A stretch of 64,000 bases of DNA from the NCBI RefSeq assembly GCF_018327685.1, contig NZ_BNEL01000001.1, positions 5,643,501-5,707,500 of the forward strand, written 5' to 3'. The first letter of the stretch is position 1, and each line of letters begins with the position of its first letter. The translations under genes and the position numbers were made by a program. Of this stretch, positions 26,456 to 35,134 are shown piece by piece. This DNA is from Streptomyces sp. TS71-3. GTDB lineage: Bacteria; Actinomycetota; Actinomycetes; Streptomycetales; Streptomycetaceae. Under the pieces are notes generated by a model. That model made no database searches, was not told the origin of the DNA, and saw only the letters and a list, made by a program, of their open reading frames with translations.

Positions 26456-28276
26456 GTGGCACAGGCTGCTGAGGTGAGGAAGGCGGGGACACCACCCGCA
26501 CCAGCCGGGCCGGGGTACAAGTGGATCGCCCTGTCCAACACGACCCTCGGTGTGCTGATCGCCACGATCAACCAGTCGATCATGCTGATCGCCCTCCCGG
26601 ACATCTTCCGGGGCATCGGCGTCGACCCGCTGGAGCCCGGCAACACCAGCCTGCTGCTCTGGCTGATCATGAGCTACCTCGTGGTCACGGCCGTCCTCGT
26701 GGTCAGCTTCGGCAGGCTCGGCGACATCTACGGCAGGACCCGGATGTACAACCTGGGCTTCGCCGTCTTCACCGTGTTCTCGGTGCTGCTCTCCGTGACC
26801 TGGATGACGGGCACGGGCGCCGCGATGTGGCTGATCGCCATGCGTGTCCTGCAGGGTGTCGGCGGGGCGATGCTGATGGCCAACTCCAGCGCGATCCTGA
26901 CCGACGCGTTCCCCGCCCGCCAGCGCGGCCTCGCGCTGGGGCTCAACCAGGTCGCGGGCATCGCCGGATCGTTCGTGGGCCTGGTGCTCGGCGGCCTGCT
27001 GGGACCGGTCGACTGGCGCCTGGTCTTCCTGGTGTCCGTGCCGTTCGGCGTCTTCGGCACCATCTGGGCGTACATGCGCCTGCGCGACACCGGCCTGCGC
27101 ACCCCCGCACGGCTCGACTGGTGGGGCAACATCACCTTCGCGATCGGGCTGGTCGCCGTGCTCACCGGCATCACCTACGGGATCCAGCCGTACGCGGGGC
27201 ACAGCATGGGCTGGACCAACCCGCTCGTCCTCGCGGCCATGATCGGCGGCCTGGCCGTGCTCGCCGTCTTCTGCGTGATCGAGACCAAGGTCGAGTCGCC
27301 GATGTTCCACCTGGGCCTGTTCCGGATTCGGGCCTTCACGGCGGGGAACCTCGCGGGACTGCTCGCCTCGCTGGGCCGCGGCGGGCTGATGTTCGTCCTG
27401 ATCATCTGGTTGCAGGGCATCTGGCTGCCCCGGCACGGCTACAGCTTCGCCCAGACCCCCCTCTGGGCGGGCATCTACATGCTGCCGCTGACGGTCGGCT
27501 TCCTGGTGGCGGGCCCGCTGTCCGGCTGGCTCTCGGACCGGTTCGGCGCCCGTACCTTCGCCACCGGCGGCATGGCGCTGGCGGCCGCCACCTTCGTCGG
27601 GCTGGAAGTCCTGCCGGTGGACTTCTCCTACGTCTGGTTCGCCCTGATCCTGCTGCTCAACGGCATCGGCATGGGCCTGTTCGCGTCGCCGAACCGCGCC
27701 GCCATCATGAACAGCCTGCCCCCGGACCAGCGCGGTGTCGGCGCGGGCATCAGCACCACGTTCCAGAACTCCGCCATGGTGCTGTCCATCGGCATCTTCT
27801 TCTCGCTTATGATCACCGGCCTGGCCGGCTCGCTGCCGCACGCGCTCAGCAGCGGCCTGACAGCGCAGGGCGTGCCCACCGCCGACGCCGACAAGATCGC
27901 GGCGCTGCCGCCGGTGGGCGTGCTCTTCGCCTCGCTCCTCGGCTACAACCCGATCAGGACCCTGCTGGGCCCGCACGTCCTGAGCCACCTGCCCGCCGGG
28001 CACGCCTCGTACCTGACGGGCCGCCAGTTCTTCCCCCAGCTCATCTCCGGACCGTTCGCCGACGGCCTCTCCGTCGCCTTCGGGTTCGCCATCGCCTGCT
28101 GCCTCGTCGCAGGATTCGCCTCGCTGCTGCGCGGCGGGCGGTACTACCACGACGACCGCGGGAGCCGGACGTCCGCGACCCCGTCCGCCGCGGCCCCGGC
28201 CACCCCGGACGCGGGCGGCACCGAGCCCGAACCGCCCGCGCAGCACTCCGCGGACAGCCGTCCGGGGCGCACCTGA
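26456..28276 (+). CDS. MFS transporter, DHA2 (EmrB/QacA) type
   Basis: 606 residues from GTG 26456, chosen for GGGAG about nine bases upstream; ATG 26420 is an alternative. Fourteen membrane segments are expected. Family marks include T-I-N-Q-S-I-M-L-I-A-L-P near the start, G-R-L-G-D-I-Y-G-R-T in loop 2-3, and R-V-L-Q-G-V-G-G-A-M-L in motif C of helix 5. The C-terminal tail is Pro/Ala-rich. It should export drugs or metabolites. Its stop overlaps the start of a MarR regulator (TGATG), so exporter and sensor are co-translated. Confidence 0.88.
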   Translation: MAQAAEVRKAGTPPAPAGPGYKWIALSNTTLGVLIATINQSIMLIALPDIFRGIGVDPLEPGNTSLLLWLIMSYLVVTAVLVVSFGRLGDIYGRTRMYNLGFAVFTVFSVLLSVTWMTGTGAAMWLIAMRVLQGVGGAMLMANSSAILTDAFPARQRGLALGLNQVAGIAGSFVGLVLGGLLGPVDWRLVFLVSVPFGVFGTIWAYMRLRDTGLRTPARLDWWGNITFAIGLVAVLTGITYGIQPYAGHSMGWTNPLVLAAMIGGLAVLAVFCVIETKVESPMFHLGLFRIRAFTAGNLAGLLASLGRGGLMFVLIIWLQGIWLPRHGYSFAQTPLWAGIYMLPLTVGFLVAGPLSGWLSDRFGARTFATGGMALAAATFVGLEVLPVDFSYVWFALILLLNGIGMGLFASPNRAAIMNSLPPDQRGVGAGISTTFQNSAMVLSIGIFFSLMITGLAGSLPHALSSGLTAQGVPTADADKIAALPPVGVLFASLLGYNPIRTLLGPHVLSHLPAGHASYLTGRQFFPQLISGPFADGLSVAFGFAIACCLVAGFASLLRGGRYYHDDRGSRTSATPSAAAPATPDAGGTEPEPPAQHSADSRPGRT

Positions 28277-28917
28277 TGCCCGCCCGCATGCCCGCGAACC
28301 GCGCGACGGCACGGGGGACGGCCGGAACGGCCCGGTCCGACGGTGCCGGTGCCGGTGCCGACGAGGCTGCCGGAGCTCGCGAGACGGACGGCGCCCCGGG
28401 TGCCGGCAACCCCGGCGGGGCCCGCTACGCTCCCGATGTGGGCAACGCCACAGATTCCGACGCCGCCGCCGAGCTGGCCGCACGGCTGCGTGCCGCGATC
28501 CAGCACCTCCTGCCGCTGCTGCGCGCTCAGAGCGTGCACAGCGACCTCACCCCGAGCCGGCTGGCGGCCCTGGCGGCGCTCGGGGACGCCGGGCCGCTGC
28601 GCATCAGCGATCTCGCCGGGCGCATGGGCATCGCACTGTCCACGGCCTCCCGCATGATCGACCTCCTGGAAGGGCTCGGCTGGACCGAGCGCCGGCCCGA
28701 CCCGGTGGACCAGCGCGCCAGCCTGGTCAGCCTCGGCCACGAGGGGCGCGCGCTGCTCGACGCGGTGCGCAAGGAGCACGCGGGCAAGCTCGCCAACGAG
28801 ATCGCGCGCCTGCGTCCCGACCACGCACGCCGGCTGCACGACGCGCTGCCGGCCCTGGAGGCCCTGGCCGCCGCGGCACCGCCGCGCGTGGGCCCCTGCG
28901 CGGACGGCCGGGCGTAG
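28276..28917 (+). CDS. MarR-family transcriptional regulator
   Basis: 213 residues from the coupled ATG. The first 54 are low-complexity, and GTG 28438 is an alternative start giving a normal 159-residue MarR. The winged helix-turn-helix spans about 85-150: L-T-P-S-R-L-A-A-L-A-A-L, L-R-I-S-D-L-A-G-R-M-G-I-A-L-S-T-A-S-R-M-I-D-L-L-type recognition helices, and wing R-R-P-D-P-V-D-Q-R-A. It is expected to repress its own operon and release DNA when the exporter substrate binds. Confidence 0.85.
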   Translation: MPARMPANRATARGTAGTARSDGAGAGADEAAGARETDGAPGAGNPGGARYAPDVGNATDSDAAAELAARLRAAIQHLLPLLRAQSVHSDLTPSRLAALAALGDAGPLRISDLAGRMGIALSTASRMIDLLEGLGWTERRPDPVDQRASLVSLGHEGRALLDAVRKEHAGKLANEIARLRPDHARRLHDALPALEALAAAAPPRVGPCADGRA

Positions 28918-29056
28918 GGGACACGTGCGGCCCGCCGCACCGGGCGGGACCTTCCCATGGGCTACTCCGTACACCGGGAGGCCGCTGCAGACGCGCCACG
29001 TGACTGCGGCGTGTTCCCGTCCCCGCGCGATGCCGGAGGCCGAGAGGCCCTGGGCC

Positions 29057-29078
29057 GTGTCCGCCGGACACAACCTAG
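29057..29078. repeat. Partial terminal repeat abutting MITE copy 1
   Basis: Positions 29060-29078 match the right end of the MITE (29292-29310) at 18 of 19 bases and share its CTAG. The segment also contains the perfect palindrome GTGTCCG-C-CGGACAC at 29057-29071. It looks like the end of a second, otherwise lost, element joined directly to copy 1. Confidence 0.6.
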
Positions 29079-29310
29079 GTCGTGTCCGGCGGATCTTCGT
29101 GGATCAGCCTGCGGTGTCTGGTGCCGTGCATCGCAAGGCGGAGGATCGTCCTCGTACGGGGCGTACTCGGATGACTCCGACAACGCGGCGAGGTGCGGTG
29201 CTGGGGGCACTCCCCCACTGCCCTGAACGGGCGTGGGAGGTACCCCCACCCACGCCCTTCAGGCAGTGGGGGAGTCGCGGGCCCACGAAGATCCGCCGGA
29301 CACGACCTAG
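29075..29310. mobile_element. MITE-like element, copy 1 (236 bp)
   Basis: The element is bounded by a perfect 28-bp terminal inverted repeat (29075-29102 with 29283-29310) starting CTAGGTCGTGTCCGGCGG. It has no transposase gene. Inside, 29209-29275 forms a hairpin with about 27 paired bases and two single-base bulges. A second copy at 62479-62714 has the same length, about five differences, and the opposite orientation. The reverse strand near one end reads like the last codons of a transposase, so it may be a deletion derivative of a full insertion sequence. CTAG at each end could be a target duplication or part of the repeat. It lies between the convergent marR and PrmC-like genes. Confidence 0.88.
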
Positions 29311-30170
29311 TCCACGGCTGCCGCGGGCCGCGTGCCGATGACCACGGTCGCCCCGAGCTCCTCCTCGGCGGCCACCTCCGCCACGAGGCCGCCGGACGTG
29401 AAGGCCGCCACGGCCGACGGGGCCTGGCGCGTGCTGGTCTCGATCAGCACATGACCGCCGGGCGCCAGCCAGAGCGGCGCCCGCGCGGCCACCCGCCGCA
29501 GCACGTGGAGCCCGTCGGAGCCGCCGTCCAGGGCGACCGGCGGCTCGTGGACGCGGGCCTCCTGGGGGAGCAGGGCCATGTCGGCGGTGGGCACGTACGG
29601 CACGTTGGCGGTGAGGACGTCGACGCGACCGCGCAGCCCCTCGGGGAGCGGATCGAACAGATCGCCCTCGTGGACGGTACCGCCCGGCAGGTTGAGGCGG
29701 GCACACCGTACGGCCGCCGGGTCCACGTCGGCGGCGTGCAGCTCGGCGCCCGGCACGGCCGCGCCGAGCGCGGCGGCCAGCGCCCCCGAGCCGCAGCACA
29801 GATCGACGATCACCGCACGCGGCGGCGCGAGCGCGACGGCCCGGCCCACCAGGAACTCGGTTCGGCGCCGGGGCACGAAGACCCCGGGGGCCACGGTGAT
29901 CCGCAGGCCGCGGAACTCGGCCCAGCCGAGGACGTGCTCCAGCGGGAGGCCCCTGGCGCGCCGTTCCACCATGGCGGCCAGTTCGTCCGGCGTGCGGGCC
30001 TCGGCGAGCAGCAGGTCCGCCTCGTCCTCGGCGAAGACGCAGCCGGAGGCGCGCAGCACGCCGGTGATCGCCGCATGGCCGAGTCCGGGCGCGGCGGAAC
30101 GCGCCCCGGCGGCGCCTGAAGCGGGCGGACCGGAGGCGGCGGGGGAGGAGTGGGAGTGGGTTTCGGACAT
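29307..30170 (-). CDS. PrmC/HemK-like protein N5-glutamine methyltransferase paralogue
   Basis: 287 residues. The class I methyltransferase core has D-L-C-C-G-S-G at 123-129 as the SAM loop. The substrate motif is N-V-P-Y at 189-192 rather than N-P-P-Y, and F-V-P-R at 98-101 replaces the usual helical-domain junction. This corresponds to the actinomycete PrmC-related subgroup, whose substrate is unproven; canonical PrmC methylates the GGQ glutamine of release factors. The first 30 residues are low-complexity. The TAG stop lies within the terminal CTAG of the MITE, so the extreme C-terminus may have been reset by the insertion. A short upstream ORF precedes it. Confidence 0.78.
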   Translation of the reverse strand: MSETHSHSSPAASGPPASGAAGARSAAPGLGHAAITGVLRASGCVFAEDEADLLLAEARTPDELAAMVERRARGLPLEHVLGWAEFRGLRITVAPGVFVPRRRTEFLVGRAVALAPPRAVIVDLCCGSGALAAALGAAVPGAELHAADVDPAAVRCARLNLPGGTVHEGDLFDPLPEGLRGRVDVLTANVPYVPTADMALLPQEARVHEPPVALDGGSDGLHVLRRVAARAPLWLAPGGHVLIETSTRQAPSAVAAFTSGGLVAEVAAEEELGATVVIGTRPAAAVD

Positions 30171-30226
30171 GGGGCAGGAGAGCCTTTCGGGACGCCGAGG
30201 GGCGCTCCCCGTCTCTGTCCGAGGTC

Positions 30227-30295
30227 CTATGCCGAGGGGACCGGACGGTCGCGAGGCGGGAGCACCCGACCTGATACCGCGGTAATGGGGCTCAC
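30227..30295 (-). promoter_or_regulatory. Possible leader peptide upstream of the PrmC-like gene
   Basis: A perfect AGGAGG (30295-30300 on the minus strand) precedes a 22-codon frame ending with TAG at 30227, 56 bases before the methyltransferase start. The GTG at 30295 is too close to the AGGAGG. An in-frame ATT at 30286 has ideal spacing (8 bases), which would make a 19-residue peptide. Such short ORFs often control a downstream gene by attenuation. No function is proven. Confidence 0.35.
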
Positions 30296-30367
30296 CTCCT
30301 CAGTCGTCCAGTGTGTGGCCCGGCCACCCTACCCCAGCGTGCCCGGGCGCCAGGGGCGGGGCCGTGC

Positions 30368-31312
30368 TCAGCTCTGGTCGAACAGCGCGCTGACCGACTC
30401 GCCGTTGTGGATGCGCCGCACCGCCTCGGCGAGGGCCGGAGCGATGGACAGAACCGTCAGCTTCTCGGTGGTGTCGCCGTCCGGCACCGGCACCGTGTTC
30501 GTGCAGACGACCTCCAGCACGTCGGGCTGCTCGCCGAGCCGCCGCAGGGCGCCCGCCGCGAACAGCCCGTGGGTGCAGGCGATGCGGATCGAGCGCGGCC
30601 GCAGCTCGCGCAGCCGGTCCAGCAGCTCCAGCACGGTGCTGCCCTTGGCGATCTCGTCGTCCAGGACGATCACGTCCCGGTCGGCGACCTCACCGATGAC
30701 GGAGCTGATGCTGACCCGGTCGTCGGCGAACCGCTGCTTGGCACCGGCCGCCACCTGCGCCCCCAGCATTCGCGCGAAGGCCGCCGCCTCCTTGGCGTAG
30801 CCGAGGTCGGGGGAGACCACCGTGGTACGCGACAGGTCACGGCCCCTGAAGTGCCGCGCCAGCTCCCGCAGCGCGTGCAGGTGGTCCACCGGCACCGAGA
30901 AGAACCCGTGCACCTGCGGGGAGTGCAGGGCCATCGTCAGCACCCGGCCGGCCCCGGCCGCGACCAGCAGGTCGGCGACGAGCCGCCCGCCGAGCGAGAT
31001 CCGGGGGGCGTCCTTCTTGTCGGAGCGCGCGTAGGCGTAGTGCGGCATGACGACGGTGATCCGCCCCGCCGACGCGCCGCGGGCCGCGTCGCACATCATC
31101 AGCAGCTCCACGAGGTGCTCCTGTACCGGGGCGACGAGCGGCTGGATCAGGAAGACGTCGCGCTCGCGGCAGTTGGACTGCAACTGCACCTCGAGGCAGT
31201 CATTGGCGAAGCGGCTGGAGCGTACCGGGCTGAGCGGCACCTTGAGGTGCGCGCACACCTCCGCGGCCAGCTCCGGGTGGGCGCTGCCGCTGAACACGGT
31301 GATGTCACGCAA
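30368..31312 (-). CDS. prs: Ribose-phosphate pyrophosphokinase (PRPP synthetase)-like protein
   Basis: 314 residues, normal Prs length, with both phosphoribosyltransferase-fold halves. The ATP-binding part has H-Y-A-Y-A-R-S-D-K-K at 91-100 (canonical Y-A-R-Q-D-R-K) and His130 (A-L-H-S). The PRPP loop is D-D-E-I-A-K-G-S-T at 218-226 instead of the usual D-D-M-I-D-T-G-G-T. The flexible-loop K-R-R is K-Q-R. Canonical Prs makes PRPP from ribose-5-phosphate and ATP. The altered loops point to a paralogue with changed regulation or substrate rather than the housekeeping enzyme, though activity is likely kept. Confidence 0.8.
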   Translation of the reverse strand: MRDITVFSGSAHPELAAEVCAHLKVPLSPVRSSRFANDCLEVQLQSNCRERDVFLIQPLVAPVQEHLVELLMMCDAARGASAGRITVVMPHYAYARSDKKDAPRISLGGRLVADLLVAAGAGRVLTMALHSPQVHGFFSVPVDHLHALRELARHFRGRDLSRTTVVSPDLGYAKEAAAFARMLGAQVAAGAKQRFADDRVSISSVIGEVADRDVIVLDDEIAKGSTVLELLDRLRELRPRSIRIACTHGLFAAGALRRLGEQPDVLEVVCTNTVPVPDGDTTEKLTVLSIAPALAEAVRRIHNGESVSALFDQS

Positions 31313-31386
31313 GAACCGCTCCTCGACGCAGGTCCGTGATCGGCCGGACGCACGCCATGGTACTGACCGGCCGGAACCCGGCGTTT

Positions 31387-32136
31387 TCAGGATGCGCGTT
31401 CGTAGGCGAGCTGCGCGGCGGCCCGGACGGAGCCCCGGTGCAGGGGGCCATGGCCCGGCAGCAGGGTGTCGCCTTCCAGCTTCTCGATGATCCGCAGGGA
31501 CTCGCGTGTCCCGGCGCGGTCCTTGTCGAACATCACGGGCAGCAGCTGCGGGCCGCTCGTCCCCGATATGGCGTGGCCGCTGACGAGCGCGTCGCCGCTG
31601 ATCACCAGGCCGGCGTCGGGCAGGTGGTAGACGCTGTGGCCCGCGGTGTGCCCGGGGGTGAGCACCGGAACCGGCCGGCCGGGCAGGTCCAGGGGGCCGG
31701 GCGCGGGGAACGGCTGCGGGGAGCTCACCCGGACGTCACCGAGCCCGCCGGAGCGCACCGCGTGTACCGCCCAGGGCAGGACGCGCGGCCGCCACGCGTT
31801 GGCCAGGATCCGGCCGGCGGAGACCTGGTGGACGAACTCCCGCCGGGCGTGCGGCACTTCGGCCTCGTGCAGGTAGACCGGCGTGCCGTGGGCGGCGCTC
31901 AGGTACTCGACCGATCCCAGGTGGTCCGCGTGGCCATGGGTGACGAGGACGGCGCGTACGGACTCGGGGCGGTGCCCGAGGGACGCCAGCGATTCGAGCA
32001 GCAGGGCGCGGTCGCCGGGGTAGCCGGTGTCGATCAGGGTGACGTCGTCGCCCTCGGCGATGACGACCCAGTTGGTGTTGCTGCCGTGCACCAGATGCAC
32101 ACCGGCAGCAGCCTGGACGATGGTGTCTTCCCGCAT
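31387..32136 (-). CDS. MBL-fold metallo-hydrolase
   Basis: 249 residues. The metallo-beta-lactamase metal site is intact: T-H-G-H-A-D-H at 66-72 (His67, His69, Asp71, His72), T-P-G-H-T-A-G-H further on, G-D-A-L-V-S-G and the final P-G-H-G-P. No signal peptide, so it is cytoplasmic. Members include glyoxalase II, lactonases and arylsulfatase-like enzymes; the substrate cannot be chosen here. GGGAAGG precedes the ATG. It is transcribed in the same direction as the Prs-like gene but 74 bases before it, so the two may be co-transcribed. Confidence 0.85.
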   Translation of the reverse strand: MREDTIVQAAAGVHLVHGSNTNWVVIAEGDDVTLIDTGYPGDRALLLESLASLGHRPESVRAVLVTHGHADHLGSVEYLSAAHGTPVYLHEAEVPHARREFVHQVSAGRILANAWRPRVLPWAVHAVRSGGLGDVRVSSPQPFPAPGPLDLPGRPVPVLTPGHTAGHSVYHLPDAGLVISGDALVSGHAISGTSGPQLLPVMFDKDRAGTRESLRIIEKLEGDTLLPGHGPLHRGSVRAAAQLAYERAS

Positions 32137-32408
32137 GACCTTCCCGATGTGTCGAGCCCTGGCCCGGACAGGATCCCAAAGAGGTTAGAGGATCGGCGAT
32201 CCGCGCCGACGGGCGCCCCCCTGTTCCGACCGCCGGATCCGGCTGAAAGGGCAGGTCGGGTGGGCCACCCCGCTGTGGCATGATCCGCCCGGGACATCGG
32301 AGGGCCGTTCGACCGGGACCCGCGCCTGTGCGCCGCCGTCCCGGTGCCACGGCCTGCCCGCGCGCATGCCGCCCGTCCGCAAGCACACCGCAGCGAGGAA
32401 AGACCTCC

Positions 32409-32700
32409 ATGATCCAGGTGCTCTGGCTCGGCACCCTGCTCGGCGCCGGCGCGGCGCTGTCCGTCGGCCCGGTGTTCGTCACCATCATCCAGACCGCGGC
32501 CACCCGCGGCTTCGCCTCCGCGCTGCGCGTCATCCTCGGCTCCGCCACCGCCGACCTGGTGCTGCTCGTACCCGCCTTGGCGTTCGCCTGGCTGATCGCA
32601 GCCGTCGCTCAGGCGTCCTTCTGGGTCGGCCTGGCCGGGGCCGTCTGCTTCCTCTGGCTCGCGGTGGCGGCCGTCCGCGACGCCCGCCGCCTGTGGCGGG
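32409..32700 (+). pseudogene. Truncated LysE-family transporter
   Basis: The frame opens normally after GAGGAAAG and encodes about 97 residues of a LysE/RhtB exporter: L-W-L-G-T-L-L-G-A-G-A-A-L-S-V-G-P-V-F and three membrane segments up to D-A-R-R-L-W-R-G-R. At about 32700 homology stops abruptly and another gene, in a different frame, begins. A complete LysE protein has about 200 residues and six membrane segments, so this half cannot function. Confidence 0.75.
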
Positions 32701-33556
32701 GCCGTTCGGAGACTCGCCGGAAGTTCTGCTCCAGCAAGTGCGGAAGAACTCCGGCTACGTCGCCAAGTTGCTCGATGCCAAGAAGACGCTTTCGGAGCAG
32801 CGTCGCCTGCTGGTTATCGGCGGGTGGCTCTCCTTGCTGGGTGCGACGGTGCACATTGACCTGAACCAGGACTCGGCCGCGACGGCCAGATTGCAGACGT
32901 CGGCAATGCTGGCGCGTGAAGCGGGGCATCCCGATATCGAAGCCTGGTGTTTTGAGACCGAGGCGTGGCGAGTGCTCACCGCGGGCGACTACAAGCGCGC
33001 CGTGGAACTCTCCCGTGCCGCCCAGCGGATAGCTCCGAAGGGGACTTCCGTGCTGATCCAGGCAACTGCGCAAGAGGGCCGTGCTCATGCGCGGTTGGGG
33101 AATTCGCAAGAGACGTACTCCGCTGTTGAGCGCGTGCAGCAGATGTCTGATGCGCTCGGGAACTCCGACACACCCGAACACCATTACCGTTACGATCCGG
33201 AAAAGTCCGTTTCGTACACAGCGACAACGCTGGCGTGGCTCGGGGATGGCACGGCAGAGACCTACGCGCGTGAGGTAGTTGCGCGGCTCGGTCCCCGAGA
33301 CGACGTCTCTCGCTGGCCCAGGCGAGTTGCCTCGGCCCACATTGACCTGGCTCTCGCGCTGCTGTCTGCGAATCAGCACGATGAGGCGTGTGAATCGGCC
33401 GAGAAGGCGATCCTCAGCGGCAAGGTCGTGCCGTCGAACCACTGGCGTGCACTGGAAGTCGTGCGAGCAGTCGAACGCCGCGGCCTTCCCGAGGCTACGC
33501 GACTTCGGGAGGCGTACCAGGAGATGCGCCCGCCGAAGGAACTCACGCAGGACTGA
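32701..33556 (+). pseudogene. 5-prime-truncated TPR-containing regulator (XRE type)
   Basis: About 284 residues from the break point to the stop, reading P-F-G-D-S-P-E-V-L-L-Q-Q-V-R onward. It is the helical TPR half of the large Streptomyces family of XRE-type regulators, with paired helices such as A-M-L-A-R-E-A-G-H-P-D-I and A-V-E-L-S-R-A-A-Q-R. The DNA-binding N-terminal domain is missing. GC content is visibly lower than on either side, which suggests acquired DNA. It is joined out of frame to the LysE remnant. Confidence 0.72.
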
Positions 33557-33570
33557 GAGGAAGTGAGCCG

Positions 33571-33597
33571 ATGGTGAATACGATGTCTCCAAGCTGA
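33571..33597 (+). pseudogene. Start of a lost gene
   Basis: GAGAGGAAG precedes an ATG opening only eight codons (M-V-N-T-M-S-P-S) before TGA. Together with the preceding fragment it looks like the beginning of the next gene on the same acquired segment, cut at its 3-prime side. Confidence 0.3.
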
Positions 33598-33618
33598 CCG
33601 CCTGACGCGGTGCGAGAG

Positions 33619-34713
33619 TCAAGATCCCGGATCGGGCCCCCCGGCCGCGCCGAACGGCAACCCCCTAGCCCCCGCGGCGAAGCCGCCCCAGGCACCGGCG
33701 CCGGCCGCCGCAGGCTCCGCACAAGACCCCCGCACCACCAGCCGGGTCGGCAGCATCACCTGCCCCTCGCCGGGCTCGCGCCCACCGAGGAGGTCGAGCA
33801 GCATCTCCACCGCCCGCTGCCCCATGAGCTGCAACGGCTGCTCGATGGTGGTGAGCGCGGGCTCCACCATCGTGCTCTCGGGGATGTTGTCGAACCCGAT
33901 CACCGACAGGTCCTGAGGCACCCGCATGCCGAGGGTCAGGGCGGTCTCCATGGTGGCTATCGCGGTCACGTCGTTCGCCGCGAAGACGGCGGTGGGCCGC
34001 TGGGGGAGCGTCAGGAGCGCCCTGGCGGCGTTCGACGACTCGTGGGCCTCGTAGCCGGCGTTGCGCAGCAGGTCCGGGTCGAAGGGGATGCCGGCGGCCT
34101 TAAGCGCGCTGCGGTAGCCGGCCTCCCGCTGCCTGCTGGACTCCAGGTCCCTGGGGGGCCGGCCGAGGAAGCCGATGCGGCGGTGGCCGAGTTCCAGCAG
34201 GTGTTCCACGGCGAGGCGCGCCCCGCGGGCGTTGTCCGCCGCCACCGTCCAGCCGTCGTCGCCCCCGCTGTGCGGATCCACCGCGACCACCGGCGAGCCG
34301 ATGTCCCGGGTGGAGACGGTGGGCGTCACCAGTACCGCGCCGTCGATCAGCGTCCCCGACAGCCGCGACAGGTAGCGCCGTTCCCAGCCGACCCGCCCGC
34401 CGGCCTCCCCGCCGGTCGAGTACACGACCAGCTCGTATCCGGTGCCCTTGAGGCCGCGTGCCACGCCTTTCAGCAGCTCGGCGCTGTACGGCTCTATGGC
34501 CCACACCAGCACGCCGACGACGTTGGTGCGGTGGTTGCGCAGGCTCCGTGCGACCAGGCTCGACTCGTAGCCCAGTTCGTCGATGGCGGCGCGCACCCGC
34601 AGCAGGGTGTCCGCGGCCACTCCATGGCGATCGTTGAGCACCTTGGAGACGGTCGCTACCGAGACGCCCGCCTGCGCGGCGACCTCCCGGATGGTCACTC
34701 GGTTGCTCGTCAC
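33619..34713 (-). CDS. LacI-family transcriptional regulator
   Basis: 364 residues from GTG 34713, which gives V-T-S-N-R-V-T-I-R-E-V-A-A-Q-A-G, the canonical LacI helix-turn-helix start. The hinge helix is near 50, and a periplasmic-binding-protein-like sensor domain covers about 60-335 (G-F-D-N-I-P-E near the end). A Gly/Ala-rich tail closes the protein. It is divergent from a sugar ABC importer. Two overlapping palindromes lie 34 bases upstream and another before the importer, so it very likely represses the importer operon and itself until a sugar binds. Confidence 0.9.
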   Translation of the reverse strand: MTSNRVTIREVAAQAGVSVATVSKVLNDRHGVAADTLLRVRAAIDELGYESSLVARSLRNHRTNVVGVLVWAIEPYSAELLKGVARGLKGTGYELVVYSTGGEAGGRVGWERRYLSRLSGTLIDGAVLVTPTVSTRDIGSPVVAVDPHSGGDDGWTVAADNARGARLAVEHLLELGHRRIGFLGRPPRDLESSRQREAGYRSALKAAGIPFDPDLLRNAGYEAHESSNAARALLTLPQRPTAVFAANDVTAIATMETALTLGMRVPQDLSVIGFDNIPESTMVEPALTTIEQPLQLMGQRAVEMLLDLLGGREPGEGQVMLPTRLVVRGSCAEPAAAGAGAWGGFAAGARGLPFGAAGGPDPGS

Positions 34714-34746
34714 GGTCCGGATTCTACTGTCCTGTCCCGCCGCCAC

Positions 34747-34766
34747 CGATAACGTTATCGATAACG
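34747..34766. promoter_or_regulatory. Overlapping LacI-type operator palindromes
   Basis: Two perfect 14-bp palindromes overlap by eight bases: CGATAACGTTATCG at 34747-34760 and CGTTATCGATAACG at 34753-34766. LacI-family operators have this central CG and form. They sit 34 bases upstream of the lacI start, ideal for autorepression. Apart from this and the site at 35049, the 421-base divergent region shows nothing else. Confidence 0.65.
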
Positions 34767-35048
34767 ATTGACAAGTCCCGGGCGCCGCTTGCACGATGGC
34801 CGGGCGCCGGCGGTGAGAGGCCTTGCCGCAGGCGCGAGAGGCGTCAGGTGACACGTGTGCGGCGCCGGTCGGCCGGTCATCACTTCAGGGGTCGTGGTGG
34901 CGTGAACCGCCGGGGATCGCACGGGCCGAGGGCCCCGGGCGACGGAGGTTGGGGACGAATCCGATCAAGGGGGAAGCCGCTTACGGGAGTTGCAGCGCTC
35001 CGCCGTGATCCGCACTACCATCCGCAGGCGACCCCTGGGCGTGGTCCC

Positions 35049-35062
35049 GGAAAGCGCTTGCT
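35049..35062. promoter_or_regulatory. Second LacI-type operator, upstream of the ABC operon
   Basis: GGAAAGCGCTTGCT contains the palindrome AAGCGCTT (35052-35059), close to the classic LacI/CcpA-like core. It is about 75 bases before the binding-protein gene, where it could block that promoter. Confidence 0.5.
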
Positions 35063-35134
35063 GCAGCTGGTGCCGCGCCATCCCCATCCGACCCCCGGAC
35101 ACGACGACGTGGCCGGGGAAGAGAGGCGGACAGC

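Noticed and set aside
29104..29799. Open frames running through MITE copy 1, for example a 231-codon minus frame
   Set aside because: They cross from gene antisense into the element; similar frames through MITE copy 2 are equally artificial.
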